A stretch of DNA of 64,000 nt from Mycolicibacterium porcinum. GTDB lineage: Bacteria > Actinomycetota > Actinomycetes > Mycobacteriales > Mycobacteriaceae. The translations under genes and the position numbers were made by a program. Of the stretch, positions 33,793-43,384 are shown in pieces. The notes under the pieces were generated by a model. That model saw nothing but the letters and a program-made list of their open reading frames with translations, did no database searches and had not been told where the DNA came from. The DNA lies in contig MVIG01000020.1 of the NCBI GenBank assembly GCA_002086835.1, positions 1 through 64,000 on the forward strand, read 5' to 3'. The stretch's first letter is position 1; every line of letters starts with the position of its first letter.

Positions 33793-34731
33793 ATGTCGGT
33801 GCGTTCACCCCACAATCGGACAGCGTCGATCGCATCGGCGCTCGTCCTGATACTTCTCGCCACCTTCAGCGCGGGCTCCTGGCGCTCCGATACCCGATCG
33901 GGCTACCGCGCCGCCTACGCACTGGCCACGTCGAGCGAGAAGGCTCAGGTCAGCTTCACCACGACGTCGGGCGCCACGCTGGTCGACGGCGGCACGTACG
34001 GTGTCGGCACCGTCATCGTGGCCCGCTTCGATGAACCGGTTGCCGACCGAGCCGGCGCGCAGAGACAACTGTCGGTCAAGACCGTTCCACCCGTTGACGG
34101 ATCCTGGTACTGGATGGACAACCAGCGCGCCCACTGGCGACCGCAGAGCTACTACAGCCCGGACACCGAGGTCGTCGCATCCGCGAACAGCCCAGGTGGG
34201 AATGACTCCGTTTCTTTCCGCATCGGAGAATCCCACGTATCCATCGCCGACGATACGACCAAGCAGATCCGCGTCTACCGCAACGACGAGCTGGTCCGCA
34301 CCATTCCGACCTCCATGGGCATGGGAGGATCCGAAACCGTTGCAGGTAAAAAGATTTCGTTCTGGACCCAGCCCGGTGTCTACACGGTGATGGACAAGTC
34401 CGGCACCGTCGTCATGGACTCCTCCACCTATGGGCTTCCTGTCGATTCACGACTCGGATACAAGGTGACCGTCAACAATGCGGTACGGCTCACCAACAGC
34501 GGGATCTACGTCCACCAACTCGACAGCACGATCTGGGCGCAAGGCAAGACGAACACGTCGCACGGCTGCCTCAACGTCAACGCCGACAACAGCCGGTGGT
34601 TCTACGAATTCTCCCAACCCGGCGATGTCTTCGAAGTACGCAACACCGGCGGGGAGCCATTGCCGATCTGGCAGAACGGCGACTGGAGCGTCACATGGGA
34701 AAAGTGGCTCGAGGGCAGCGCCCTGCGATGA
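33793..34731 (+). CDS. L,D-transpeptidase
   Basis: 312 residues. Signal/anchor segment IASALVLILLATFSAGSW, an immunoglobulin-like domain typical of mycobacterial Ldt proteins (VSFTTTSGATLVDGGTYGVGTVIVARFDEPV), then the YkuD catalytic domain with IYVHQLDSTIW and the catalytic TSHGCLNVN (Cys). Forms 3-3 peptidoglycan cross-links and is the target of carbapenems. ATG 33793 (GGGAG upstream) or ATG 33778 (AGGA). Divergent from the thiol redox pair across the putative BlaI operator. Confidence 0.9.
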   Translation: MSVRSPHNRTASIASALVLILLATFSAGSWRSDTRSGYRAAYALATSSEKAQVSFTTTSGATLVDGGTYGVGTVIVARFDEPVADRAGAQRQLSVKTVPPVDGSWYWMDNQRAHWRPQSYYSPDTEVVASANSPGGNDSVSFRIGESHVSIADDTTKQIRVYRNDELVRTIPTSMGMGGSETVAGKKISFWTQPGVYTVMDKSGTVVMDSSTYGLPVDSRLGYKVTVNNAVRLTNSGIYVHQLDSTIWAQGKTNTSHGCLNVNADNSRWFYEFSQPGDVFEVRNTGGEPLPIWQNGDWSVTWEKWLEGSALR

Positions 34732-34764
34732 CGCGTGGGCGCGAGACGGACGCACACGTGCTGC

Positions 34765-35955
34765 CTAACCCGTCGGGTCGTCCCCTGCCCGATGTTGAAT
34801 CCTGATCATCACAAACTCCGAGGGCCTCAGCGGCGCGAAAGCCACCGTGATGCGGACCAAGCCGTGGTCGATGTCGTCTTGCGTCATGGTGTCGCGGCCG
34901 CAGCTCACGAAGTAGGCGTCGCGGTCAGTGGGCCCCGGAAACGCGCCCTGCCGGTACAGGTCGTGCAGAAATGCGCCGACACTCAATCGGATCTGTGTCC
35001 ACAGCGGTTCGTCGTTGGGCTCGAACACCACCCATTGGGTGCCGCGGTACACCGACTCTTCGAGGTAGAGAGCCAGCCGTCGCACCGGGACGAACTTGAA
35101 CTGGTCAACCACGGCGTCGGTGCCCGACAGCGTGCGGGCACCCCATACCACCGGGCCCGCACCGGGCAACGTCCGCAGGCAGTTGACCCCCGCGGCGTTG
35201 AGAGTGCCGTTCTGTACGTCGCTGAGTGTCACCGTCAATCCGGTGACCCCGGCCAGCGCGACATTGGCCGGCGCTTTCCAGACCCCTCGGTCGGCATCGG
35301 TCCGGGCGATCGCCCCAGCCACGGCGCCGCAGGCCGCGAAGTCCCCGACCGCGCCGTTGCGCAGTGGATCGGGCCGTCGAATCCGCGGGAAGTAGATCGC
35401 GCCGTTGTTCCCCGCGGCGCCCGTCAGTCCCCTCGCGGCCGGCCAGCCCGCGACCGTGCTCGCTGTCGCCGCGGCCGGAGGATCCACGAGCAGGAAAGCT
35501 CGGCGTCGAACGCAGTAGGTGAGCGCGGCCGCCCACACGTTCGCCGGCAGGTCACCGTCCGGGGTTGGCGGCGGTAAGCACAGCAGATTGAAGAGGTCAG
35601 CTTTCTCCAATGCGTAGATGCCCTTCGCGGCATCGTGAAATCCAGGCCCGACATAATCGGGCTCCGCGAGAGCGCTGCCGTCCAATCCACCCGCGACCAG
35701 GCGGACGACGATCGCGGATTCGCCGCCGTTGAAGAAGAAATCCCGCACCGCATATCCCAGTCCGCTGCGGTCGGACAGTCCCCCGAAAACGCCCTCGAAC
35801 TCGGCAAACGACGTGACCCGCACCGGTTCTTCGACAGGGCCCTGCGGCGCGCTCCCCACGAATGCGCAGATCGATGTCGGCACCCCGGTGACCCCGCGAG
35901 CCCCACCACCGGTCTCCCCGATATCGGTACCGGGAGGTTGCTGCAACCCTGGCAT
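34765..35955 (-). CDS. Contractile phage-type tail sheath protein, solitary
   Basis: 396 residues matching tail sheath proteins of contractile phages and phage-like injection systems: the N-terminal PTSICAFVGSAPQGPVEEPVRVTSFAEFEGVFG, the aminoacyl stretch DRGVWKAPANVALAGVTGL, and C-terminal PVRRLALYLEESVYRGTQWVVFEPNDEPLWTQIRLSVGAFLHDLYRQGAF with FVMIRIQH. No tube, baseplate, spike or sheath-terminator genes are adjacent. It is longer than a fragment and looks intact. Convergent with the L,D-transpeptidase. Confidence 0.88.
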   Translation of the reverse strand: MPGLQQPPGTDIGETGGGARGVTGVPTSICAFVGSAPQGPVEEPVRVTSFAEFEGVFGGLSDRSGLGYAVRDFFFNGGESAIVVRLVAGGLDGSALAEPDYVGPGFHDAAKGIYALEKADLFNLLCLPPPTPDGDLPANVWAAALTYCVRRRAFLLVDPPAAATASTVAGWPAARGLTGAAGNNGAIYFPRIRRPDPLRNGAVGDFAACGAVAGAIARTDADRGVWKAPANVALAGVTGLTVTLSDVQNGTLNAAGVNCLRTLPGAGPVVWGARTLSGTDAVVDQFKFVPVRRLALYLEESVYRGTQWVVFEPNDEPLWTQIRLSVGAFLHDLYRQGAFPGPTDRDAYFVSCGRDTMTQDDIDHGLVRITVAFAPLRPSEFVMIRIQHRAGDDPTG

Positions 35956-36118
35956 GAGAATCCCCTTCGGCCCCTCCGCACCCGATCATTCCACCTGTGA
36001 CCTGCGCCACTGCGGATCTCACGGCCCTACCAGGGCGTTTTGTGAAATCCGACAATCGTTAACATCGAAGCGCTACTCATCCGAGGGGCCAGCCCACACG
36101 ACCCACAGGACGCTTGAT

Positions 36119-37588
36119 TTGAACTCGCCAGAACTCGCCCACTGGAATGCCCAAGAAGCACTCGCGGAGGCGATGATCCCGATCATCGGAACCCTGTACC
36201 GGGCGAAGGGCGTGACAGTCCTGCTGCACAGCCGCTCGCTGGTGAACAAGTCTGTCATCAGCATCCTGCGGACCCACCGGTTCGCCCGGCAGGTGGGCGG
36301 TGACGAACTGTCGGTCGAGGAGACCTTCCCCTTCCTGCAGGCGCTGGCAGACCTGGACCTGGGCCCGTCGAAGATCGACCTCGGCCTGCTGATCATGGCC
36401 TACCGCGCCAGCGATGCGGGACTGTCGGTTCCCGAGTTCACCGCGCAGGTGCTCAGCGACGTGACCGGCGAACACAAGAGCGAACCCCAGGGTCCGCGGG
36501 ACGTGGTGCTCTACGGCTTCGGCCGCATCGGCCGGCTCGTCGCGCGCCTGCTCATCGAGAAGGCCGGCTCCGGGAACGGGCTGAACCTGCGCGCCGTGGT
36601 GATCCGCAGCAACGGCGAAGGCGACCTGGCCAAGCGGGCGTCGCTGCTGCGCCGCGACTCGGTACACGGCCAGTTCAACGGCACGATCAAGGTCGATACC
36701 GAAACCAACAGCCTCATCGCCAACGGCAACGTCATCAAGTTCATCCACAGTGACGACCCGGCGAGCGTCGATTACACCGAGTACGGCATCGACAACGCGA
36801 TCCTGATCGACAACACCGGCAAGTGGCGCGACCGCGACGGCCTGTCCAAGCACCTTCGCCCCGGCATCGCGAAGGTGCTGCTGACCGCCCCGGGCAAGGG
36901 CGACGTGCCGAATATCGTGCACGGGGTCAATCACCGCACCCTCGATCTCGAACAGCAGATCTTCTCGTGTGCGTCCTGCACCACCAATGCGATCGTTCCG
37001 CCGCTCAAGGCGATGGACGACGAGTACGGCATTGCCCGCTGCCACGTGGAGACCGTGCACTCGTTCACCAACGACCAGAACCTGCTGGACAACTACCACA
37101 ACGCCGACCGTCGCGGCCGGTCCGCGCCGTTCAACCTGGTCCTGACCGAAACCGGTGCGGCCTCCGCGGTCGCCAAGGCCATGCCGGACCTGAAGGCCAA
37201 GATCAGCGGCAGCTCGATCCGCGTGCCCACCCCGGACGTTTCGGTGGCGATCCTGAACATGCAGCTGCACCGCCCGACCACCAAGGAAGAGGCCCTGGAG
37301 TACCTGCGCCAGGCGTCGCTGTCGGGACCGTTGAGCCGGAACCTCGACTACACCGCAGCGACCGACGCCGTCTCGAGCGACTTCATCGGTTCCCGCGCGG
37401 CCAGCATCATCGATGCCAACGCGACGATCGTCGACGAAGACAACGTGATCCTCTACGTCTGGTACGACAACGAATTCGGCTACTCGTCCCAGGTGGTGCG
37501 CACGGTGCAGTACCTGTCGGGCATCGAGTACCCGACGTATCCGCAGATCCGGGCGGACGTGGATCAGACCGTCCTGGTCACTCCGTAG
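36119..37588 (+). CDS. gap: Long-form glyceraldehyde-3-phosphate dehydrogenase
   Basis: 489 residues. A 130-residue N-terminal extension (LNSPELAHWNAQEALAEAMIPIIGTLYR...) precedes the NAD domain VVLYGFGRIGRLVARLL. Catalytic SCASCTTNAIVPPL (Cys), phosphate site and C-terminal YVWYDNEFGYSSQVVR are intact. The start is probably TTG at 36119, with AGGA 8 bases upstream; no ATG or GTG fits before the conserved extension. The long form is a distinct GAPDH branch and may act in the gluconeogenic or specialised direction. A 36-base part (37358-37393) is repeated at 44980-45015. Confidence 0.88.
   Translation: MNSPELAHWNAQEALAEAMIPIIGTLYRAKGVTVLLHSRSLVNKSVISILRTHRFARQVGGDELSVEETFPFLQALADLDLGPSKIDLGLLIMAYRASDAGLSVPEFTAQVLSDVTGEHKSEPQGPRDVVLYGFGRIGRLVARLLIEKAGSGNGLNLRAVVIRSNGEGDLAKRASLLRRDSVHGQFNGTIKVDTETNSLIANGNVIKFIHSDDPASVDYTEYGIDNAILIDNTGKWRDRDGLSKHLRPGIAKVLLTAPGKGDVPNIVHGVNHRTLDLEQQIFSCASCTTNAIVPPLKAMDDEYGIARCHVETVHSFTNDQNLLDNYHNADRRGRSAPFNLVLTETGAASAVAKAMPDLKAKISGSSIRVPTPDVSVAILNMQLHRPTTKEEALEYLRQASLSGPLSRNLDYTAATDAVSSDFIGSRAASIIDANATIVDEDNVILYVWYDNEFGYSSQVVRTVQYLSGIEYPTYPQIRADVDQTVLVTP
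37358..37393 (+). repeat. 36-base direct repeat, copy A (inside gap)
   Basis: Identical at 35 of 36 positions to 44980-45015 in the same orientation. This copy encodes part of the GAPDH C-terminal domain (ATDAVSSDFIGS). Confidence 0.85.
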
Positions 37589-37806
37589 TAGGCGACGACA
37601 TCTTGGGACCCCGGGGCTGCGCTGGTCGGCTTTGCGTATGACCGCAGAAAAGACTGGCCGACGCAGCCATCGATCTTGATGTGCACGTCCTTGAGCGTGA
37701 CCCGGGAATCCTTGCCTTTGAACTTCTCAACACGACGCAATCGTCATGTCGCCTCAGCGGCATCGGCATGTCCATGGTGACCTGACCTCGCCTAGCGTCC
37801 AGTGCC

Positions 37807-39000
37807 ATGTTCAACGAACGCCGCCATGGGGTCGCGGCACCGGTTTCGTCCGACAGGCTCAATCGCCGACGGTTCCTCGGTGGCGGTGCAGCAGTGGCCG
37901 CGGTCGCTGTGGTGGGTCCGTCGCTGCTGGCGGCATGTGGTTCGGACGCGGGCCGCACCTCCACACCGGCCTCGGTCCCCGCAGACGACGGTCAGCCGGC
38001 CACCGGTGTCCTGCACGTCTCCAACTGGCCGCTCTACATCGCCGACGGGTTCGTCGCCGGATTCCAGAAGGCCTCGGGCCTGACGGTCGACTACCGCGAG
38101 GACTACAACGACGACGAGGAGTGGTTCTCCAAGTTCCGGGAACCACTGTCGCGGCACCAGTCCATCGGCTGCGACCTGGTGATCCCCTCGGAAACCATCG
38201 CCGCACGCCTGCACCGGTTGGGATGGCTCAACGACATCCGGGAATCGCGGTGGCCCAACAAGAAAAACCTCCAGCCCGGGCTTCTCGACGCGAGCATCGA
38301 TCCCGGCCGGAAGTTCACTGCGCCATACATGTCGGGCATGGTCGGGATCGCCTACAACCGGGCCGCCACCGGACGTGACATCACCAAGATCGATGACCTG
38401 TGGGACCCGGCGTTCAAGGGCAAGGTCAGCATGCTGTCCGATATCCAGGACGGGCTCGGAATGGTCATGCTGTCGCAGGGCAGCTCCCCCGAGAAACCCA
38501 CCAGTGAATCCGTTCGGAAGGCCGCCGATGCGGTGCGCGAGCAGAAGGACAACGGCCAAATCCGTCGATTCACCGGCAACGACTATGCCAGTGATCTCGC
38601 AGCAGGCAATATTGCTGTCGCACAAGCCTATTCGGGCGACATCGTGCAGCTGCAGAAAGACAATCCCGACTTGAAGTTCGTCATCCCCGATTCGGGCGGC
38701 ACGCTGACACTGCAAAGCATGGTGATCCCGTATACGGCGGAGAACCAGAAGGCCGCCGAGGCCTGGATCGACTACGTCTACGACAGGCCGAACTACGCCA
38801 AGCTCGTGGTCTTCACACGCTATATCCCGGTGCTCACGGACATGACCGACGAACTCAACAAGCTCGATCCGAGCGCCGCCGCCAACCCGCTGATCAACCC
38901 GCCGCAGGCAACGCTCGACCGCGTGAAGCAGTGGCCCGCACTCAGCGACGAGCAGACCAAGGAGTTCACCGGCATCTACGCCGCGGTGACCGGCGGCTGA
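37807..39000 (+). CDS. Spermidine/putrescine-type ABC transporter substrate-binding lipoprotein
   Basis: 397 residues. Twin-arginine segment (LNRRRFLGGG) followed by the lipobox LLAACG with lipidated Cys about 44, so it is probably Tat-exported and lipid-anchored. The periplasmic-binding-protein-2 fold matches PotD/PotF (VLHVSNWPLYIADGF at the start). No ABC ATPase or permease adjoins it. It is followed by a convergent AraC regulator and amidohydrolase/permease genes, which suggests amine or amide uptake. Confidence 0.88.
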   Translation: MFNERRHGVAAPVSSDRLNRRRFLGGGAAVAAVAVVGPSLLAACGSDAGRTSTPASVPADDGQPATGVLHVSNWPLYIADGFVAGFQKASGLTVDYREDYNDDEEWFSKFREPLSRHQSIGCDLVIPSETIAARLHRLGWLNDIRESRWPNKKNLQPGLLDASIDPGRKFTAPYMSGMVGIAYNRAATGRDITKIDDLWDPAFKGKVSMLSDIQDGLGMVMLSQGSSPEKPTSESVRKAADAVREQKDNGQIRRFTGNDYASDLAAGNIAVAQAYSGDIVQLQKDNPDLKFVIPDSGGTLTLQSMVIPYTAENQKAAEAWIDYVYDRPNYAKLVVFTRYIPVLTDMTDELNKLDPSAAANPLINPPQATLDRVKQWPALSDEQTKEFTGIYAAVTGG

Positions 39001-39003
39001 GTT

Positions 39004-40383
39004 TCAGGGTACGAAGATCGCCTGAATCTGCAGGCCGTGCGCCGTCACCGCGTGGGCGACGACGTCGTCCACGCTGCCCCGATCGTGCATGGCGCCGTAG
39101 GTCAACCAGATCGGGACGTGGCCGGTGGCGGGCAACCGTTTCGCCAACGCATCGACCAGGGTCAGCGTGGCGGTCTTGGTGGTGAATCCCAAGACCAAAC
39201 ATGCTGTGGCGTGGATCTGTTCGAAGGAGGGAAGGCCGTTGACCAGGTGGCCGTCCTCCAGGTCCGACATCTCGACTCGGATCGGCACCAGGTGAGGCCG
39301 AGCGCTCAGGTCCGCAGGCAGCGGACGTGTGGGGATCAGGTCCTGACGATGTGATCGGACGGCATCGAACAGGTCCCTCCGGGAGCCGATGTTCTTCAGC
39401 AGCAGCGGAGTGACGCTCAGCCGCGGAAGGTCCGCCGGGGAAGCCACGTGTCTCCTGTGGTCACGTACGAGCGCAGTCGTCTCGGCACCGGAGACTTCGC
39501 CGATATCGCTGTCCCGCAGGATCTCTGGCGCACAGCGCTTCCGGTACTCCATCGGAGACTGGTGGAACCAGTCCACGAATGTCCGGGTGAAGTATTTGAC
39601 GTCCGAGAACCCGCAGGCCGCGGAGATCTCCAGCATGGTGCCGTCGGTGGTGAGCAGAAGCAGCTCGGCGCGTGACACCCGCAGAAATCCGAGCAGATCA
39701 CTGAAGCTCACCGCAGCGACGTCCTTGACCAGATGCGACACATAGGATTTCGAGTAATGCAGATCCGCCGCCGTCGATTCCAGCACATCACGCCGGTCCA
39801 GGTGCTCTCGGACGAAGCCGAGGATGGTGAGAAACTTCTCGCGCTGGCCGGGCCGCGGAGCCGCCTCACGGTTGTAGTAGTTCTCCAGTGAGTAGCCCGT
39901 GCACAGCAAGCGCACCAGTTCCTCGCCCGCGCCGCGGTCCCTACCCGGCTCGGTGGCCCCGGGGTCGATGCCGCCTCCGATGAGGTCGAGCAACATGCCC
40001 CGCATCAGCGACTCCTGACGGCGGTAACGCGGCAGGTCGAACGATTCGCAGGCGAAGATGATCTGCTGGACAAACGGATCCACCGTGCGGAACTGGCCGA
40101 GATCGATGTGCACGATCGCGGTGACATTGTCGGCAGATCCACTCAGCAGGTGCGGATCGCCCGCGTTGATGACCGCGAAGTCGCCGGGCTCCAGCTCGAA
40201 GGTTTCGCAGCTGACCTGGACGTGCAGACCGCCCCGCAGTGTATAGGCGATTTCGACGACGTCAGGGTGCCGGTGCAGGTTGGTACGCCGGATCGAGTGC
40301 ACCCCGGTGCGCACCGCTGTGTCTGCAGCGAAGTTGACGACCGACTCGAACATCACCGTGCCGCCCGCGCGGGGCGCCTCCAT
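39004..40383 (-). CDS. AraC family regulator with C-terminal extension
   Basis: About 459 residues. N-terminal cupin sensor (IAYTLRGGLHVQVSCETFELEPGDFAVINAGDPHLLSG). Tandem AraC HTH (VLESTAADLHYSKSYVSHLVKDVAAVSFSDLLGFLRVSRAELLLLTTDGTMLEISAACGFSDVKYFTRTFVDWFHQSPMEYRKR), then an extra domain of about 150 residues that resembles a TIM-barrel end (ATACLVLGFTTKTATLTLVDALAKRL). Starts at 40383, 40353 or further upstream are possible; the longest overlaps the amidohydrolase. Likely controls the adjacent amidohydrolase-permease operon. Confidence 0.8.
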   Translation of the reverse strand: MEAPRAGGTVMFESVVNFAADTAVRTGVHSIRRTNLHRHPDVVEIAYTLRGGLHVQVSCETFELEPGDFAVINAGDPHLLSGSADNVTAIVHIDLGQFRTVDPFVQQIIFACESFDLPRYRRQESLMRGMLLDLIGGGIDPGATEPGRDRGAGEELVRLLCTGYSLENYYNREAAPRPGQREKFLTILGFVREHLDRRDVLESTAADLHYSKSYVSHLVKDVAAVSFSDLLGFLRVSRAELLLLTTDGTMLEISAACGFSDVKYFTRTFVDWFHQSPMEYRKRCAPEILRDSDIGEVSGAETTALVRDHRRHVASPADLPRLSVTPLLLKNIGSRRDLFDAVRSHRQDLIPTRPLPADLSARPHLVPIRVEMSDLEDGHLVNGLPSFEQIHATACLVLGFTTKTATLTLVDALAKRLPATGHVPIWLTYGAMHDRGSVDDVVAHAVTAHGLQIQAIFVP

Positions 40384-40454
40384 CGTCCCGGCCAGGTGCC
40401 GGGATTCTCCGGTCAGGACGACCGGAGCGCTCAGCGTAACGCCCGGACAAACCG

Positions 40455-41777
40455 CTACCAAACGAACTGACCGTTCTCCACCGTCAGCCTGCCGTCGCAA
40501 AACGTCAGGTAGATGTTCGAGGCGTCATAGATGACCATCGGATCCTCGGTCGGATCGCGCCGCAGTACCAGCAGGTCGGCGAGTTTGCCCGGCTCCACGG
40601 TGCCGAGCACATGCGACATTCCCACTGCTTCCGAACCCGTAAGCGTTGCCGCGGTGATGGCCTCGCTTGTGGTCAGCCCGTGCTGGACCAGGGCGCGGAA
40701 TTCGAGCGCGCTGTATTCCCCGTACTTGGTGAGCGGCTCGTAGACGGTGTCGGATCCCAGTGCGATCTTGACCCCCGCGGCCTTGGCGGTCTGGAAGCTC
40801 TCGACCGCGCGCGTGCTGTACTCCTCGCCGAACGCCTCGTCGTGGTGGTGGTAGTGGTCGCGGTAGAGGAATGCATCGGGGCGGACCTTCGGCTGGGCAG
40901 CCTCGCCGACCGGGATGAAATCGCGGTACCAGTTGACGATCAGTTGCAGTGTGGGCACCAGAATGGTTCCTTGCCTGGCCATTTGGTGCGCGAGTTGTTC
41001 GTCGATGTCCTCGCCGTGTTCGATGGTGTCGCAGCCAGCGTCGACCGCCATCTGGATCGCCTCTCGGTTCTCGGCGTGACAGAGCACGATGGTGCCCTTC
41101 TGGCGGTGCGCCTCCTCCACCGCTGCCCGCATCTCTTCGAGCGAATAGTGCACATCGCCATTGCGGTCATGCGGCCAGTTGTCCCCACCGCTCGCCCAGA
41201 TCTTGATCGCGTCGGCCCCCTCCCGGAGCAAGAAGCGCACCGCCTTGACGATCTCGTCCCGGCCGTCGGCGACCAGGCCCCACACGCCGTTCTCTCGCAC
41301 GTACTCGGGGGTGAATTGGAACAGATCGGCGTGGCCGCCGGTACGGGTGAGGCCCGGCCCGCAGGCAATGACCTTGGGGCCCGGGATCTGCTGCTCGAAG
41401 AACAATCGCTTGAGGTACAGGCCGTTCCAGGAGATGTCACGGACGGTGGTGAACCCGCGCTTGAGCAGTTGCTGCGCCTCGTACACCGAGCGCACCGCCC
41501 GCATCAGCTTCGGCTCGGCGATCACCCCCAGCTCTTGATCGTCGATCTGCGCGCGTCCGCCGGACAAGTGGACGTGGGCATCGATGAGACCCGGCATGAC
41601 GTAGTGGCCGTCGAGGTCCAATTCGGTGATGTCGTCGCACCGCCGATACTGCGCCATCGGGACGACCGACTCGATGCGCCCGTCCCGGACCACCACGGCC
41701 TGACCCGGAACCGGATCGCCGCCACGACCGTCGACGACGGTGACTGACAGTAGGGCGAAGTTGTTCTCGACGTTCAC
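40455..41777 (-). CDS. Metal-dependent amidohydrolase
   Basis: 440 residues of the amidohydrolase superfamily (imidazolonepropionase/prolidase-like branch): DAHVHLSGG metal site, KIWASGGDNW, CHAENREAIQMAVDAGCDTIEHGED and GSDTVYEPL (final Asp), with the C-terminal composite barrel ending ILVLRRDPTEDPMVIYD. Substrate probably an N-acyl amino acid or peptide amide given two permeases upstream. Start overlaps the permease stop by 4 bases. Confidence 0.9.
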   Translation of the reverse strand: MNVENNFALLSVTVVDGRGGDPVPGQAVVVRDGRIESVVPMAQYRRCDDITELDLDGHYVMPGLIDAHVHLSGGRAQIDDQELGVIAEPKLMRAVRSVYEAQQLLKRGFTTVRDISWNGLYLKRLFFEQQIPGPKVIACGPGLTRTGGHADLFQFTPEYVRENGVWGLVADGRDEIVKAVRFLLREGADAIKIWASGGDNWPHDRNGDVHYSLEEMRAAVEEAHRQKGTIVLCHAENREAIQMAVDAGCDTIEHGEDIDEQLAHQMARQGTILVPTLQLIVNWYRDFIPVGEAAQPKVRPDAFLYRDHYHHHDEAFGEEYSTRAVESFQTAKAAGVKIALGSDTVYEPLTKYGEYSALEFRALVQHGLTTSEAITAATLTGSEAVGMSHVLGTVEPGKLADLLVLRRDPTEDPMVIYDASNIYLTFCDGRLTVENGQFVW

Positions 41778-43195
41778 GATGTACTGGCCTCCTGTAGCGG
41801 TGCGCGGTTGTGTTCAGGACCTTCACCGGTGGCGTCCTCAAGCCGCAGCGTGACCGGAGGGTTCCGGAATCCCTTGGTGGTGAAGGCGATATAGACGATG
41901 CCCAGGCCGAGCCAGCTCAGCCCCAGCAGTTTTGCCGACGCGTCGACGTTGAGCCAGAGCAGCAGGCTCACGACAACTCCGATGCCCGGCAGGACCAGGA
42001 AGCGCAGCAGGTCTACGCCGTGGCGCCGCCGATGGCGGATGAAGTAGTGATTGATCACCGAGTAGTTGACGAGCACGAATCCGGTCAGTGCACCGAAGCT
42101 CATCAAAGACGCAGCGCCCGCGAGGTTGTCGGCGTAGAGCACGGCGCTCAGCGCTATCAGTGAGGTCAGCACGATGTTGTTGACCGGCGTGCGGAAGCGC
42201 GGATTGAGTGTCCCGAAGAACCGCCGCGGGAGCGCGCCGTCCCGGCCCATTCCGTACAGGATGCGCGACGCGGCCGCCAGGCCGGCCATGGCGCAGATCA
42301 AGCTGGCCAGGTTGTCTGTTACCAGGAACACGGTGGACAACGCGTTTCCGCCGACCCTCGTGAGGAGCTCGAAGATACCGGCATCCGGATTGGATATCTC
42401 GGAATAAGCGTTCGGCCAAGCGATCTGGGTGAAGTACGAGATGATCGCAAATCCGATACCCGCGGCGATCGGGACGATCATGATGGCTCGCGGCACCGTC
42501 TTGGCGGGCTCGACGGTCTCCTCAGCCATGGTGGAGACGGCGTCGAACCCGAGGAAAGACACCGCGAGGATGGAGGCCGCCAGCAGCACATTGCCCGATT
42601 CGAAGGTCTGCGGGTTGAGCAATGCGGTCGCTGAGAACAGCGTCCCGCTGCCACCGCCTCGCACCACATAGAAACCGATCAGACCGATCAACCCCACCGA
42701 GAACAGCACCTGAGCGGCGATGATCACGGTGTTTATCCGCCCGGTGACTTTGACCCCGACGATGTTCGTCCATGCGCCGAGCGCCGCAGCGGCGATCACC
42801 CATACCGCGACCGGCACGGCGGGCACGAACTCGTTCAGGTAGATGCCGACCAACAGGTAGCAGACCATCGGCAGCAGCAGATAGTCGACGAGCATGACCC
42901 ACCCGGTGAAGAACCCGAGCCATGGACTGACGGCTTTCTGTACATACGTGTACGCCGAACCGGCCACTGGAAACGCCTTGACCATATTGGCATAGCTGTA
43001 GGCGGTGAAACACATGACGACAGTGGTGATTACGTACGCCAGGGCCATCATCCCGCCGGTGAGGCTGGTGATGATCCCGTAGTAGTTGAAGACCACCGTC
43101 GGGGCCAGATACGCCAGCCCGAAGACCACCAGATACCGCAGGGTGAGTACCCGCTTGAGCGTTACGTCGTGCCCCCGCTGGTCTTCGTTCGCCAT
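41774..43195 (-). CDS. APC family amino acid/amine permease
   Basis: 473 residues with about 12 hydrophobic segments (for example VFGLAYLAPTVVFNYYGIITSLTGGMMALAYVI and SLIALSAVLYADNLAG) and the APC N-terminal signature GSAYTYVQKAVSPWLGFFTGWVMLVDYL. Imports amino acids or amines by proton or exchange coupling. Cotranscribed with the amidohydrolase (ATGA overlap). Confidence 0.9.
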   Translation of the reverse strand: MANEDQRGHDVTLKRVLTLRYLVVFGLAYLAPTVVFNYYGIITSLTGGMMALAYVITTVVMCFTAYSYANMVKAFPVAGSAYTYVQKAVSPWLGFFTGWVMLVDYLLLPMVCYLLVGIYLNEFVPAVPVAVWVIAAAALGAWTNIVGVKVTGRINTVIIAAQVLFSVGLIGLIGFYVVRGGGSGTLFSATALLNPQTFESGNVLLAASILAVSFLGFDAVSTMAEETVEPAKTVPRAIMIVPIAAGIGFAIISYFTQIAWPNAYSEISNPDAGIFELLTRVGGNALSTVFLVTDNLASLICAMAGLAAASRILYGMGRDGALPRRFFGTLNPRFRTPVNNIVLTSLIALSAVLYADNLAGAASLMSFGALTGFVLVNYSVINHYFIRHRRRHGVDLLRFLVLPGIGVVVSLLLWLNVDASAKLLGLSWLGLGIVYIAFTTKGFRNPPVTLRLEDATGEGPEHNRAPLQEASTS

Positions 43196-43331
43196 GTCAC
43201 CTCCGCGTCGGCGTGCCTGATTTCCCGAGTTCAGGCTGGAAATCTATGGGACATCGACGCTGCCGCGACATGGCTACGGCGCTGGATCGACATGACGATT
43301 GCGCTCGCTGCCTGCGCCCGACATCATGCGA

Positions 43332-43365
43332 ACGACGCCCCGGCGGTTGCCGGCCAGGGCGTCGT
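43332..43365 (-). terminator. Intrinsic terminator after the second permease
   Basis: 9-base arms ACGACGCCC (43332-43340) and GGGCGTCGT (43357-43365), with an inner CGGC-GGTT-GCCG hairpin, 20 bases past the minus-strand permease stop. No long U run. Confidence 0.6.
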
Positions 43366-43384
43366 CAGTCAACCTCCGGTCCGG

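Noticed and set aside
37578..37964. Minus-strand 128-codon frame before the ABC lipoprotein
   Set aside because: Overlaps the lipoprotein signal sequence antisense; basic/serine-rich shadow composition.
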